The notes under the pieces: generated by a model
The model's input: the letters and a program-made list of their open reading frames with translations, nothing else
The model's database searches: none
Told to the model about the DNA's origin: nothing
Part shown: positions 19,196 through 27,895 of the stretch, in pieces
Position numbering within the stretch: position 1 is the stretch's first letter
How the letters are laid out: each line of letters begins with the position of its first letter
From: Clostridium sp. DL-VIII
GTDB lineage: Bacteria > Bacillota > Clostridia > Clostridiales > Clostridiaceae
Direction of reading: 5' to 3'
Assembly (NCBI RefSeq): GCF_000230835.1
Contig: NZ_CM001240.1
Span: forward strand, 1,124,501 to 1,188,500
Length of the DNA stretch: 64,000 nt
Made by a program: the position numbers and the translations under genes

Positions 19196-19758
19196 ATATA
19201 TCCCATCCTTTATTTTTAGTTAGCGTAAAGTATTTACACTAATCTTCTTAAATTTTTCTTTATATATCAAGGGTTCGAACGTTTTTTTGTATAAAAAAAC
19301 AATGACCCCCTAATTTCATGTTATAATTAAATCTTCGAAAACCAAAAACAACATGAAAGGATGTCATTGTCTTGGATTCAATTATAACTTATTTACTTTT
19401 ATATAATCAATATTTAATTAAAACTATTTATAAACTTGTTTTGTTTATCTCAAGAAATATTCCCTTGAGTCAATGGGCTTTTGATGATTCTAACAGCCCA
19501 GAATACCAAAAATTCAAAGTAGATAAACTTCCTAAAATTATTCGTTTTGAAAAAGTTGACTATAAATTTCTTTTAGCTTATTACAAGTACAAATATAACA
19601 AGGTAGTAAAACACGTCCAACGACGGAACGGTAAGTCTATTCCTAGTAGAACTATCTGCCCAAAGTGTGGTGCACCTCATTGCCCTTTCCCCAATAAAAT
19701 AGACAACTTAAACTCGTAATATCTAACTTATTCGCAGAATATCGTAATATCTCAAAAT

Positions 19759-20568
19759 CTATGCTACTTTTAATTCTTTCTTTGCATTGTTATAATATTG
19801 TTCTGGTGTTATATAACCGTTTGAAGCGTGTATCCTTTGTCTGTTATAAAATATCTCAACATATTCAAATACAGCTGCACGGGCTTCATCTCGTGTTTTA
19901 AAGTGATTTTCATAAAGCCATTCGCATTTCATTTTTCCCCAAAAAGATTCCATAGGAGCATTATCCCAACAATTACCGTTACGAGACATGCTGCAAATAA
20001 AATTATACTTTTTTATTAAATTTTGGTAATCAGTTGAGCAATATTGAGACCCGCGGTCTGAATGTAAAATAACACCATTAGGCCTTCCAGCGCTATTATA
20101 CGCGTCGTTTAATGCATTAATCACTAAATCTTTTGTCATTCTTTCGCTCATTGATAAGCCAACAATTTTTTGTCCACATAAATCCATTATAGCAGCTACA
20201 TAAAGCCAGCCTTCATCAGTCCATACATATGTAATATCACTAACCATTTTTTCATTGGGTTTCTCCACAGAAAAATCTCTATCAAGAATATTTTTAGCTA
20301 CTGGAAGTTTATGATTTGAGTTAGTAGTAGCCTTAAACTTTTTGCTAACCTTAGATTTTATGCCATTTTCATTCATTAATCGCTCTATACGTTTGTGATT
20401 TATTGGAGGATTCTTGCCATCATTTAATTTTTTTCTGATTTTTATAGAACCATAGACTTTTTTGCTTCCATTGTGGATATCTTTAATTTTTTCTAATAGT
20501 ATTTTATTTGCCTTAGATCTATTGCTCTCAGGCCTTTTATCCCATGCATAATAACTGCTCCTAGACAC
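19759..20568 (-). CDS. IS3-family transposase OrfB (catalytic part)
   Basis: This is the integrase-core part of the IS3 transposase. The DDE residues are in VSDITYVWTDEGWLY, in LHSDRGSQYCS and in PMESFWGKMKCE. The separate frame starts at a GTG at 20568, but the working protein is probably OrfAB. A slippery A7G run at 20669-20676 (minus strand) allows a -1 shift from OrfA. After the shift the frame continues without stop through SGSLLRQEPKIKRFEF into OrfB. The C-terminal end KKELKVA is intact. Confidence 0.9.
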   Translation of the reverse strand: MSRSSYYAWDKRPESNRSKANKILLEKIKDIHNGSKKVYGSIKIRKKLNDGKNPPINHKRIERLMNENGIKSKVSKKFKATTNSNHKLPVAKNILDRDFSVEKPNEKMVSDITYVWTDEGWLYVAAIMDLCGQKIVGLSMSERMTKDLVINALNDAYNSAGRPNGVILHSDRGSQYCSTDYQNLIKKYNFICSMSRNGNCWDNAPMESFWGKMKCEWLYENHFKTRDEARAAVFEYVEIFYNRQRIHASNGYITPEQYYNNAKKELKVA

Positions 20569-20636
20569 TTCTAGAACATTACACAGCTTCGCTATTCGGT
20601 ATTTATTGCAATTAGCCTTGATAAACTCAAACCTCT

Positions 20637-20924
20637 TTATTTTTGGTTCTTGGCGAAGTAGGCTGCCGCTTTTTTTAATATTTCATTTTCTTCTTTAAGT
20701 TCTTTGATTTCTCTTTCCAATTTTTTTAATTTCTCATCTTCAGGTCTAAGGTGTCCGCTACCTGGAAAGGGAGTTTCAGGCGATTCTTTATATTTTTGAA
20801 CCCAGCCATTCATTGTTGTTGGTGCTACTCCTAATTCTCTTGCTACTTTACTTAATTGCTCTCCCGTTTTTTCTAATCTTTTTACTGCTTCTATTTTAAA
20901 TTCCACACTATATTTCTTCTTCAT
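20637..20924 (-). CDS. IS3-family transposase OrfA
   Basis: This 95-residue protein has a helix-turn-helix DNA-binding domain (residues 1-55, including KVARELGVAPTTMNGWVQKY). A leucine-zipper-like coiled coil follows (EDEKLKKLEREIKELKEEN). The frameshift site for OrfAB production lies 13 codons before its stop. The ATG follows GGAAGGATG. Confidence 0.9.
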   Translation of the reverse strand: MKKKYSVEFKIEAVKRLEKTGEQLSKVARELGVAPTTMNGWVQKYKESPETPFPGSGHLRPEDEKLKKLEREIKELKEENEILKKAAAYFAKNQK

Positions 20925-22406
20925 AATATATCATCCTTCCCTCACTTCTAATATACCACGAGTTCCTTGTGTCTATCAAAGTGGGTAAGGGTCACATCAT
21001 TATATCTACGATAACAACGGCAATAGAGGTCAGTTCCAATGCAAGATTTGTGGGCAAAATTTCAACGAAAGTAATTATGTTACTAAGCCTGTAGTACTTG
21101 TATGTCCTCATTGTGGTCATACTCTTTCTCAAAAGAAAGATCGTAAGCATTTTCGCATTCATAAATGTACAAATCCCAAGTGTTCATACTACTTAGATTG
21201 TCTTAAAAGACTTCCTAGTAATATAAAATCTTCTGATAAATATAAATACAAACTTCACTATGTTTATAGAGAATTTATTGTTGATTTCTTTAAGATGAAT
21301 TTACATACACTTTCTAAGCGTGCTATCAACTTTAATTTTAAAAAGTTTAATCCTCATATTATGGGATTATGTTTGACTTACCATGTTAATCTAAAGCTTT
21401 CAACTAGACAAACCGCTCACGCTTTAGCGGAGATACATGCTATAAAAATATCACATACTATGGTTGCTAACTATGCATTAACTGCAGCTGCTGTAATTAA
21501 ACCATTTGTAGATACCTTTGATTACAAACCTTCTAAAATCCTTTCTGCCGATGAAACCTACATAAAAGTAAAAGGCATCAGGCATTATGTTTGGATTGTT
21601 ATGGATGCTTGTAAAAAGTCTATTCTTGGTTATCAGGTATCTGACACAAGAGCTGTTGGTCCATGCATACTCGCTATGCGAATGGCTTTTGATAAGTTTC
21701 AAACATTCCCTAATAAAATGCTAAAATTTATTGCTGATGGTTATAGTGCTTATCCTCTAGCTAGACAACAATTTGAACTAGAAGAAGATAAGATTTTCGA
21801 CCTCACTCAAGTAATAGGACTTACAAATGATGATGCGGTTTCTAAAGAATACCGTTGGGTTAAACAAGTAGTAGAACGCTTAAATCGTACTTTTAAATCA
21901 TCATATCGTGTTACTTGTGGCTATGGGAGTGAAGACGGTGCCCTTTACGGAGTCTCACTTTGGGTTGCGTATTACAACTTTCTGCGCCCACATTCTTATA
22001 ATTATTGGCGGCCTCTAAATGAGATTGATCAATTAAAACAAGCTGATAACATGCCTGCTAAATGGCAAATACTTATTAGCCTTGGTCAGCAAACTATACT
22101 TTATATGCAAGAAAACCAATGCTCATGAGCTCTTGTTAATTTTAATATAGTTTACTTTTTTTGCCTTCGCTAACGGAGGTCTTTTGTTGTTCTCAAAATT
22201 GATTACAATCTTACTAAATCAGATAATTTTAACTAATACTGGCAGCTAATTTTTTATTTCTGTTTTTCATAGCTCACTTTACACTATCTATTTTTATTTA
22301 TCTACTTAAAATTTACAAAAAGCATGGAGAGCTTTACTATTAACTTTAAGTCATAATATGTGCTCACACTCATGCTATTTTTTAAATTATTTCATATAAA
22401 AATATA

Positions 22407-22991
22407 CTATCTTAAACCATCTTCGCCTTTAATTTCACTAACTTGTAACCCACCTATACGAGGATGTGGGCGTCCTCCATTTGTAACAACAAGTGCTACA
22501 ACAATTTCATTATCTTTTGGCGCATCAGGAATTCTAACTTCCATAGCATCATAATGAGTTCTAACAAAAGCAGCATCTTTATAGTGTAAAGGTACATCAA
22601 GAGCTGTTCCAGCGCCACCAGATTTTTTGGATGATGGAATAATTGCTTTACCTCCATTTACTTCTTCACGCATTGGCTTACCTAATTTAGGATGGAGAAT
22701 AGCTGCCCCGTGTTCAAGTTCTCCGTTTAAACCAATAATAGCACCTTTTCCATAACTATTTACTTCACTTTTTTCAATTCCCATGGTTTTTACTGCAATG
22801 GCAGTTAAATATCCTCCAAGGTATTCTCCTATATTACTCAATTCGCTTAAGTCTTCAACGTACTTTCCTGCAAAAGGATTTTTTATTACTGCTGCAACAC
22901 TACATTTTTTTATTGGATTTTCAAGTGATTTAAAACCTTCAAAAAATACTTCTTCTACATTAGTTACAATTTTTCTAATTTCAACATTCAT
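22407..22991 (-). CDS. DUF1185 'amino acid synthesis' family protein
   Basis: This 194-residue protein matches the DUF1185/AA_synth family, with the stretches AAVIKNPFAGKYVEDL, EHGAAILHPKLGKPMRE and KSGGAGTALDVPLHYKDAAFVR. The biochemical function of the family is not established to my knowledge. It overlaps the UPF0280 gene by 11 bases and is the last gene of the ena-hnr-UPF0280-DUF1185 operon. It is therefore probably part of nicotinate breakdown or of a parallel N-heterocycle pathway. No signal peptide or membrane segment is present. Confidence 0.8.
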   Translation of the reverse strand: MNVEIRKIVTNVEEVFFEGFKSLENPIKKCSVAAVIKNPFAGKYVEDLSELSNIGEYLGGYLTAIAVKTMGIEKSEVNSYGKGAIIGLNGELEHGAAILHPKLGKPMREEVNGGKAIIPSSKKSGGAGTALDVPLHYKDAAFVRTHYDAMEVRIPDAPKDNEIVVALVVTNGGRPHPRIGGLQVSEIKGEDGLR

Positions 22992-23853
22992 AATCTTTAT
23001 CTCCTTTTAATTTATTTATAAAATATTCCTTTGGATAGCATAAATATTTATCTTGAACATTAGCTAAAACTCCGTATAAATTTCCTAATTCAAGCTGATA
23101 TTTGCTTTCTTCTTTCATTTGTTCCAATGCCATAGAAATCTCTTTATGAGATAATTGTGAGACACTAACAACTACTTCTAAGTCTTTAATATCACTATCT
23201 GGATCTATATTCCCAGCTTTTACAGTGACGACATTTTTAGATGAAACATAAGATTTATTAGCAATATGAGTAGCTAATGCATCTGCCTGGGTACAGGTTT
23301 TAGCTAATATTGTAACAGCATTAGCTATTCCTTGAGTAAAGCTTCTTCCCCCAAGTCCGCTGGTTGCTATACCGCCTATGGTATCTTCACTGGAAATTGT
23401 AAGTGTGGCATCTATATTATTTGTATTCAAATCTGATAGAACTCCAACGGTAACACTTTCTCCATCAGATAATCTTAAAGCAATGTCACCGCCATTGTTG
23501 ACAATTACTTTTTTTCCTCCACGTTCATAAATCCAGTCTGCAACCTTATCTGACATTATTCCAGCTATTGTTGCCATTGGGGTTAAGTCAGGATTTTTAG
23601 TAATAATTACTGCATCATACATTTTTCTCGATAATCCTTCTAAACAATGAGGATTTATTAAGGAAGGTTTTTGTTTTAAAATATCTAGTGAAATTGAAAG
23701 TTCCTTTAAAGTTATTTCTATAACCTCAAAAGCAGAAACACATAAATCAGTTAATGGTTTTTTGTGATCAAATGCTGATATCACCATGGACACAGGACCA
23801 TAATCAAAAAAAACTTTTCCATCAGATAGTATTTGTATAAATTCAGAATTCAT
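22981..23853 (-). CDS. UPF0280 family protein (ApbE-like fold)
   Basis: This 290-residue protein belongs to the UPF0280 family, distantly related to the flavin transferase ApbE. Visible landmarks are MATIAGIMSDKVADWI, VNNGGDIALRL and TSGLGGRSFTQGIANAVTILAKTCTQADALAT. The last resembles the ApbE threonine/aspartate metal site. The gene starts three bases after hnr ends and overlaps the DUF1185 gene. Hnr of E. barkeri was reported to carry covalently bound flavin, so a flavinylation role for this protein is attractive. That is inference. Confidence 0.8.
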   Translation of the reverse strand: MNSEFIQILSDGKVFFDYGPVSMVISAFDHKKPLTDLCVSAFEVIEITLKELSISLDILKQKPSLINPHCLEGLSRKMYDAVIITKNPDLTPMATIAGIMSDKVADWIYERGGKKVIVNNGGDIALRLSDGESVTVGVLSDLNTNNIDATLTISSEDTIGGIATSGLGGRSFTQGIANAVTILAKTCTQADALATHIANKSYVSSKNVVTVKAGNIDPDSDIKDLEVVVSVSQLSHKEISMALEQMKEESKYQLELGNLYGVLANVQDKYLCYPKEYFINKLKGDKDYEC

Positions 23854-23856
23854 ATA

Positions 23857-25350
23857 TTAGTCCTCTTTTTCAAAGGAATTAATGTCTACAATTTTTTCCA
23901 TATGTCCGCCGATTGCTTCGTAGTCAGCTTTTGTCATTGTGTATTCAACGGGAGCTACAGTAGCTGGAGTAGGAACCCAGGTAAATGCTTTGTTAACTAC
24001 CTTTTCAGTATCTACAATAAAGTTAATTCCTCCACCAGGCATTACAAAGGTTGGCGCGCCGCCAATGGTTAATACTGCTTTTCCTTCATGGACAGCTTTA
24101 GTAACTGCAATAGGATTTACAGCAACACCGCCTCTTGCACTACCTCCAGTTCCACCAACATACATTACAGAAACTTTGGAATCTTCACAGTTATTATATA
24201 TAAGTGTAACTAATTCATCTGCTTCTTTTGTTAATTGAATTTCTTTTATCTCACCATTTTCTAATAATTCAAAAAATGCTCTAGTCTTTCCTGTAGTATC
24301 TGTAACAAGTATTTTCATTCCTATCTTAGCTATGTTCATGTCAAATCCTTTTATAATATCCTTTGGGTTTTTAATTGTTGTCCCACCAATTCCATCGCCC
24401 ATATCTCCAAAATATCTTCCGCGTGAGCTTTTGTTTCCATTTAATATAACTCCGCTCCAAGATAAACCAACCTCTGCTCCAGCTAAATGTTCTGAAAGAA
24501 GACCTATTACATGATGATCAATTACTATTACTTCATCACAAACTTCTTTCATTTTTCTTGCAAAAAGTCCAACAGTAGCACTTCCGCAGCCAACACGCAT
24601 TTTTGTTTCTTCAATACCATCTATGATTGGAGGTAAACCTGTTTTTAATTTTAAAGAAATTTTTTTATTTACAGAAAGATTAACCTCTTCTCCATTGGCA
24701 AGTTCTACTATTGTTTTAGCGACAATAAATCCCTCTTTGGATGTAAGTAGATTAGCACCACCAATGCTTAACATTTTAGAACCATATTCTTCTGTTGATA
24801 CCATTCCTACAATTTTCCCATCACGATAAATTTTATCGCCGGCTTCGCCAATGTGTGAATTTGTATCTAACTTAACTGTGACACCGCTATAACTTAATGG
24901 TGCTTCGGTTACTACAGTTACAACATCAATGCCATTACGATTTTCACTGACAATATGAGGAGCTGGTCTTAAACACGGATATGTAGTTCCAGCTCCAACT
25001 CCAGTTATTATAGGAGTTGCAAGCTTTGGATTTATTTCTGAAACTTTATCATTATTAATAACAAGAGCACGATTACGAACTAAAGTACCATTTTCATTTG
25101 TATAGCGCTTGCAAGCTCCTGTAAATCCTTCTTTTACATGACATTGAATTGGACAAGAACTGCAGACAACGCTTTTTTCTGAAACTGATGATTTTTCTAT
25201 GGCTTTAAATGGACATACACGTATACAAATTCCACATTCTACGCACTTAGCTTCAACCTGTGCTTTTTTATTTTCAACCTTGATAGAATTTAATGGACAA
25301 TTTTTTTCGCAAATTCCACAGCCTTTACAGTTTTCATTAATATTTACCAT
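23857..25350 (-). CDS. hnr: 6-hydroxynicotinate reductase
   Basis: This enzyme would reduce 6-hydroxynicotinate to 1,4,5,6-tetrahydro-6-oxonicotinate with reduced ferredoxin. The N-terminus has two [4Fe-4S] motifs, with cysteines at 8, 11, 14, 18 and at 36, 39, 42, 46. A third cluster of cysteines lies at 63, 66, 70 and 80. The long remainder contains glycine-rich stretches such as MGDGIGGTTIKNP and MYVGGTGGSARGG. I start at ATG 25350, giving 497 residues, close to the size expected for E. barkeri Hnr. An in-frame TTG 15 bases upstream is less likely. The downstream neighbours overlap or abut, so it is operonic with ena. Confidence 0.85.
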   Translation of the reverse strand: MVNINENCKGCGICEKNCPLNSIKVENKKAQVEAKCVECGICIRVCPFKAIEKSSVSEKSVVCSSCPIQCHVKEGFTGACKRYTNENGTLVRNRALVINNDKVSEINPKLATPIITGVGAGTTYPCLRPAPHIVSENRNGIDVVTVVTEAPLSYSGVTVKLDTNSHIGEAGDKIYRDGKIVGMVSTEEYGSKMLSIGGANLLTSKEGFIVAKTIVELANGEEVNLSVNKKISLKLKTGLPPIIDGIEETKMRVGCGSATVGLFARKMKEVCDEVIVIDHHVIGLLSEHLAGAEVGLSWSGVILNGNKSSRGRYFGDMGDGIGGTTIKNPKDIIKGFDMNIAKIGMKILVTDTTGKTRAFFELLENGEIKEIQLTKEADELVTLIYNNCEDSKVSVMYVGGTGGSARGGVAVNPIAVTKAVHEGKAVLTIGGAPTFVMPGGGINFIVDTEKVVNKAFTWVPTPATVAPVEYTMTKADYEAIGGHMEKIVDINSFEKED

Positions 25351-25382
25351 AATAAATATCCCCAATCCTTTAAAAATAAAAA

Positions 25383-26549
25383 TTAAATAATTTTTCCTTG
25401 ACGCTTTGCTGGCGGTGTATTTCTGCTTTTTGACACTTTTATTTCGCCATTAATAAGTACCATGCTTATACCTGGAATATCTCCAGCTTCAAAGGCTTCC
25501 AAAGCGGTATCAGCAATACTTCCCATAGGTGCATCCATAATAACTAAATCGGCTTCTTTACCTACAGCTATTATTCCGGTATTTAACTCATATACTTTTG
25601 CTGTATTTCCAGTTGCCATTGCTACAACTTTATCTGCCGGGATTTCTGAAATCGATGAAATTTGACATATATTTCTAAGAATTCCAAGTGGAATTAGTCC
25701 AGTACCAGATGGAGCATCATTACCAAAAATAATTCTATGAAGCATATTTTTATTTTCAGCTTGTTTTGCTACATAATTTGCAACTTTAGGATTTCCGCAT
25801 TGTACAATTTCAAGAGCAAAACTAGTTTTATCAATGATTTTATCAACTTCTTCAAGGGAAATTGCAGTTGGACCTCCATTAATATGAGAAACTACATCTG
25901 GAGCTGTTGCTATTACGTCTTCTGCAGTTACAGTTGAACTTCCTGGAATTGAAGTTCCTCCAGTATGCATTTGTACTTTAAAACCATATTTATGCGCCCA
26001 TTCTACCATAGGTGCTGCATCTTTAGGAGTATTTACACTCCCAAGACCTATTTCTCCTACAATCCATACTCCCTGTTTTTTTAATTCCTCAAAATCTTTT
26101 TCTACTAAACCTTTTTCTAATATAAGACTTCCACCGTGTACTTTTACACCAGCTGGAGGTGCATTATAAAAAGATTTTGAAGCAAGAATAGCAAGTGCTT
26201 TAGTGCCTTCAGGATCTTTTGGTCTGCCTGGAGTATGGCATTCACCAGCTGAAATCATTGTAGTTACACCACCATGTAGGGCACTAGAAATATAATCTAA
26301 AGTTTTTTGACGTGGTGCAAAATCCCCTAAAGTAGTATGTACGTGAGAATCAATTAAGCCTGGAATAACAGTAGTGTTATTGGCATCAATAATTGTTGCA
26401 TCAGCATTAGAATAAGAAGTTAATAAATCTTCATTACCAATTGCAATTATTTTCTTGTCTTCAATAATTATAGTGTTTTCTTTAAGAATAGGGTTTGATA
26501 TATCTCCGCTTACTATTTCTCCGATATTTTTTATAATAATTGTATTCAT
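25383..26549 (-). CDS. ena: Enamidase (amidohydrolase opening 1,4,5,6-tetrahydro-6-oxonicotinate)
   Basis: This is a 388-residue metal-dependent amidohydrolase. Metal ligands are visible in DSHVHT (histidines 69 and 71), GEIGLG, QMHTGG, SHINGG and the aspartate of FGNDAPSGTG. The sequence is, from memory, very close to E. barkeri enamidase, including ALHGGVTTMISAG and the C-terminal KSRNTPPAKR. Enamidase hydrolyses the tetrahydro-oxonicotinate ring to 2-formylglutarate and ammonia. The start is ATG 26549, with AAGGAGGA upstream; a longer frame would run through the leader hairpin and lacks a good site. It is the first gene of the minus-strand operon. Confidence 0.92.
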   Translation of the reverse strand: MNTIIIKNIGEIVSGDISNPILKENTIIIEDKKIIAIGNEDLLTSYSNADATIIDANNTTVIPGLIDSHVHTTLGDFAPRQKTLDYISSALHGGVTTMISAGECHTPGRPKDPEGTKALAILASKSFYNAPPAGVKVHGGSLILEKGLVEKDFEELKKQGVWIVGEIGLGSVNTPKDAAPMVEWAHKYGFKVQMHTGGTSIPGSSTVTAEDVIATAPDVVSHINGGPTAISLEEVDKIIDKTSFALEIVQCGNPKVANYVAKQAENKNMLHRIIFGNDAPSGTGLIPLGILRNICQISSISEIPADKVVAMATGNTAKVYELNTGIIAVGKEADLVIMDAPMGSIADTALEAFEAGDIPGISMVLINGEIKVSKSRNTPPAKRQGKII

Positions 26550-26591
26550 AGAATATAAGTCCTCCTTAATTAAGATTAATAAATAAAAAAA

Positions 26592-26633
26592 TGACGCTTT
26601 TAAAAATGAAAAATTCATTTTCGAATTAAGCGC
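26592..26633 (-). terminator. Leader attenuator hairpin of the ena operon
   Basis: On the minus strand GGCGCTT pairs with AAGCGTC at the base of a long stem. The stem is extended by AAAATGAA against TTCATTTT and is followed by seven T. It lies about 30 bases downstream of the predicted start of transcription and before the ena ribosome-binding site, so it can only act on the ena transcript's own leader. The sequence AAAAAGCAATGGCGCTT at its 5' side is shared with the ndh leader hairpin. Confidence 0.65.
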
Positions 26634-26670
26634 CATTGCTTTTTTTATGAAAAAATATTTTCCTGCTATT

Positions 26671-26699
26671 AAGTATAGCTATGTTTAAAAATAAAGTCA
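26671..26699 (-). promoter_or_regulatory. Promoter of the ena-hnr operon
   Basis: On the minus strand TTGACT (26699-26694) and TATACT (26676-26671) are separated by exactly 17 bases. This is close to the sigma-A consensus and directed into ena. Confidence 0.75.
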
Positions 26700-26753
26700 A
26701 TCGTAAATTTTAAAATTGCAGATTATGAAAAGTTGTAAAATAGAGCTGAATTT

Positions 26754-26815
26754 ACAGTGTACAGTACAGTTGACTTTACAAGCAAAAATCAGCTGTCAAG
26801 ACAGGTGTAAAGATA
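26754..26815. promoter_or_regulatory. Candidate operator sites between divergent nicotinate promoters
   Basis: Between the two promoters are CTGTC-AA-GACAG at 26793-26804, TTGACTTTACA at 26770-26780 and GGTGTAAAG just after the first. A similar TGTC/GACA arrangement lies upstream of niaR. A regulator such as NiaR or the LysR protein could bind here. This rests on pattern only. Confidence 0.3.
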
Positions 26816-26862
26816 GAAAATAGAAGGTAAAAATTTCAAAATAAAATAATTATAAATCTATA

Positions 26863-26891
26863 TTGACAAGTCCTATTAAAACATTTATGAT
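26863..26891 (+). promoter_or_regulatory. Promoter of the ndhFSLM operon
   Basis: TTGACA at 26863-26868 and TATGAT at 26886-26891 are separated by 17 bases. Transcription would start near 26898, only a few bases before the leader hairpin. Confidence 0.8.
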
Positions 26892-26904
26892 ATGAAAAAG
26901 CAAT

Positions 26905-26949
26905 GGTGCTTTAACAAAAAAATATGTTTTTGTTAAAGCACCTTTTTTT
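26905..26949 (+). terminator. Leader attenuator hairpin of the ndhFSLM operon
   Basis: Sixteen perfect base pairs (26905-26920 with 26927-26942) enclose the loop AATATG and are followed by seven T. No gene lies upstream on this strand, so the hairpin must act within the ndh leader. AAAGCA just before it can pair with TGCTTT in its 5' arm, giving an alternative small hairpin. The 5' sequence AAAAAGCAATGGTGCTT matches the ena leader except for one base. Confidence 0.75.
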
Positions 26950-27006
26950 ATAAAACTGCAAGAAAATATAATATAAAATTCATTATTTTAAAATAGGGGG
27001 CGTGTT

Positions 27007-27879
27007 ATGAAAGAATTTACATATAAATCACCAAGAACTGTAAAAGAGGCGTTAGAATTTTTGAATGAAGCCAATGAAAATACTTATATTGTAGCAGGCG
27101 GTACTGATATTGTAATAGCAATTAACGATGACAGAGTTAATGCTGAACAGGTAATAAACATAAATAAATTAAAGGAATTGAAGTACGTTCAGATAGATAA
27201 AAATGTTGTAAGAGTAGGTGCTCTTTGTACTTTTTCAGAATTAGAAAAAAATTCTTTAATTAAAGAAAATATAAAAGTGCTATATAAAGCAGTTTCAGAA
27301 GTTGGTTCACCTCAAATAAGAAATTTAGGAACTGTTGGCGGCAATATTGTTAATGCATCTGTAGCAGGAGATTCAATTACAGCCTTTTTAGCATTAAATG
27401 CTAAAGTAGTATTAAAAAATTCATATGGACAAAGGGTAATGAGCCTTAGAGAGTTTTATGAAGGAAAAGGAAATTGCCAGATTAAAAAAAATGAATTATT
27501 GACAGAAATTTTTTTTGATAAACCAACTGAAAATATGGCTACTTCCTTTTGTAAACTTGGAAAGAGAAATGCACTTGCTATTGTAGATATTGGTGGTGCT
27601 ATGGTCATAGAAAGAGGTAATAATAACATTTGCACAAAAGCATCTGTTATGGGAGGAGCACTAGCGCGTTATCCATTAGAATTCTTCAATGTGGAAGAAT
27701 TTTTAGTAGGAAAAGAAATCTCAAAAGAAACTTTATATAGCTGCTTTGATTTACTTTCAGAAGCAGTTTATGAAAGCATTAAAAGCAGACCCCTAGAAGT
27801 TGATTATAAAAAAGAAAGTGTAAAAGGTGTATTTAAGACAGTTTTTGATGAAGTTTTAGAATACTTTAAAATTGCATAA
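27007..27879 (+). CDS. ndhF: Nicotinate dehydrogenase FAD subunit
   Basis: This is the flavin subunit (290 residues) of nicotinate dehydrogenase. FAD-binding landmarks are AGGTD near residue 31 and GSPQIRNLGTVGGN near residues 101-115, followed by NASVAGDS. It is the first gene of a four-gene operon whose order F-S-L-M equals that described for E. barkeri. GGGGGCG precedes ATG 27007. The promoter and leader hairpin lie directly upstream. Confidence 0.88.
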   Translation: MKEFTYKSPRTVKEALEFLNEANENTYIVAGGTDIVIAINDDRVNAEQVININKLKELKYVQIDKNVVRVGALCTFSELEKNSLIKENIKVLYKAVSEVGSPQIRNLGTVGGNIVNASVAGDSITAFLALNAKVVLKNSYGQRVMSLREFYEGKGNCQIKKNELLTEIFFDKPTENMATSFCKLGKRNALAIVDIGGAMVIERGNNNICTKASVMGGALARYPLEFFNVEEFLVGKEISKETLYSCFDLLSEAVYESIKSRPLEVDYKKESVKGVFKTVFDEVLEYFKIA

Positions 27880-27895
27880 GAAGGGACTAGGCAAT

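Larger units (their letters stand above)
19681..20994 (-). mobile_element. IS3-family insertion sequence, complete, 1314 bases
   Basis: The ends are imperfect inverted repeats: TGCCCTTTCCCC at the left, and TGACCCTTACCC when the right end is read inward. The match continues through AATAGACA-like and AACTCG segments. The flanks carry a direct repeat CAT, at 19678-19680 and 20995-20997, which fits a three-base target duplication. The element carries orfA and orfB on the minus strand. Its insertion keeps both halves of the host transposase gene otherwise intact, which suggests it is recent. Confidence 0.9.
19372..22128 (+). pseudogene. Zinc-ribbon DDE transposase gene, interrupted by an IS3-family element
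   Basis: Two same-frame pieces, 19372-19680 and 20995-22128, join into one open reading frame when the IS3 element and its three-base duplication are removed. The joined protein is about 480 residues. It starts at TTG 19372, after AAAGGA. It has zinc-ribbon cysteine pairs (CPKCG with CKICG, CPHCG with CTNPKC) and a DDE core: D in SADETYIKVKG, D in IADGYSAY, E in VVERLNRTF. The core resembles IS6/IS240-type transposases but the D-E spacing is longer, about 45 residues. The insertion falls inside the first zinc ribbon. The ends of this outer element could not be placed. Confidence 0.8.
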
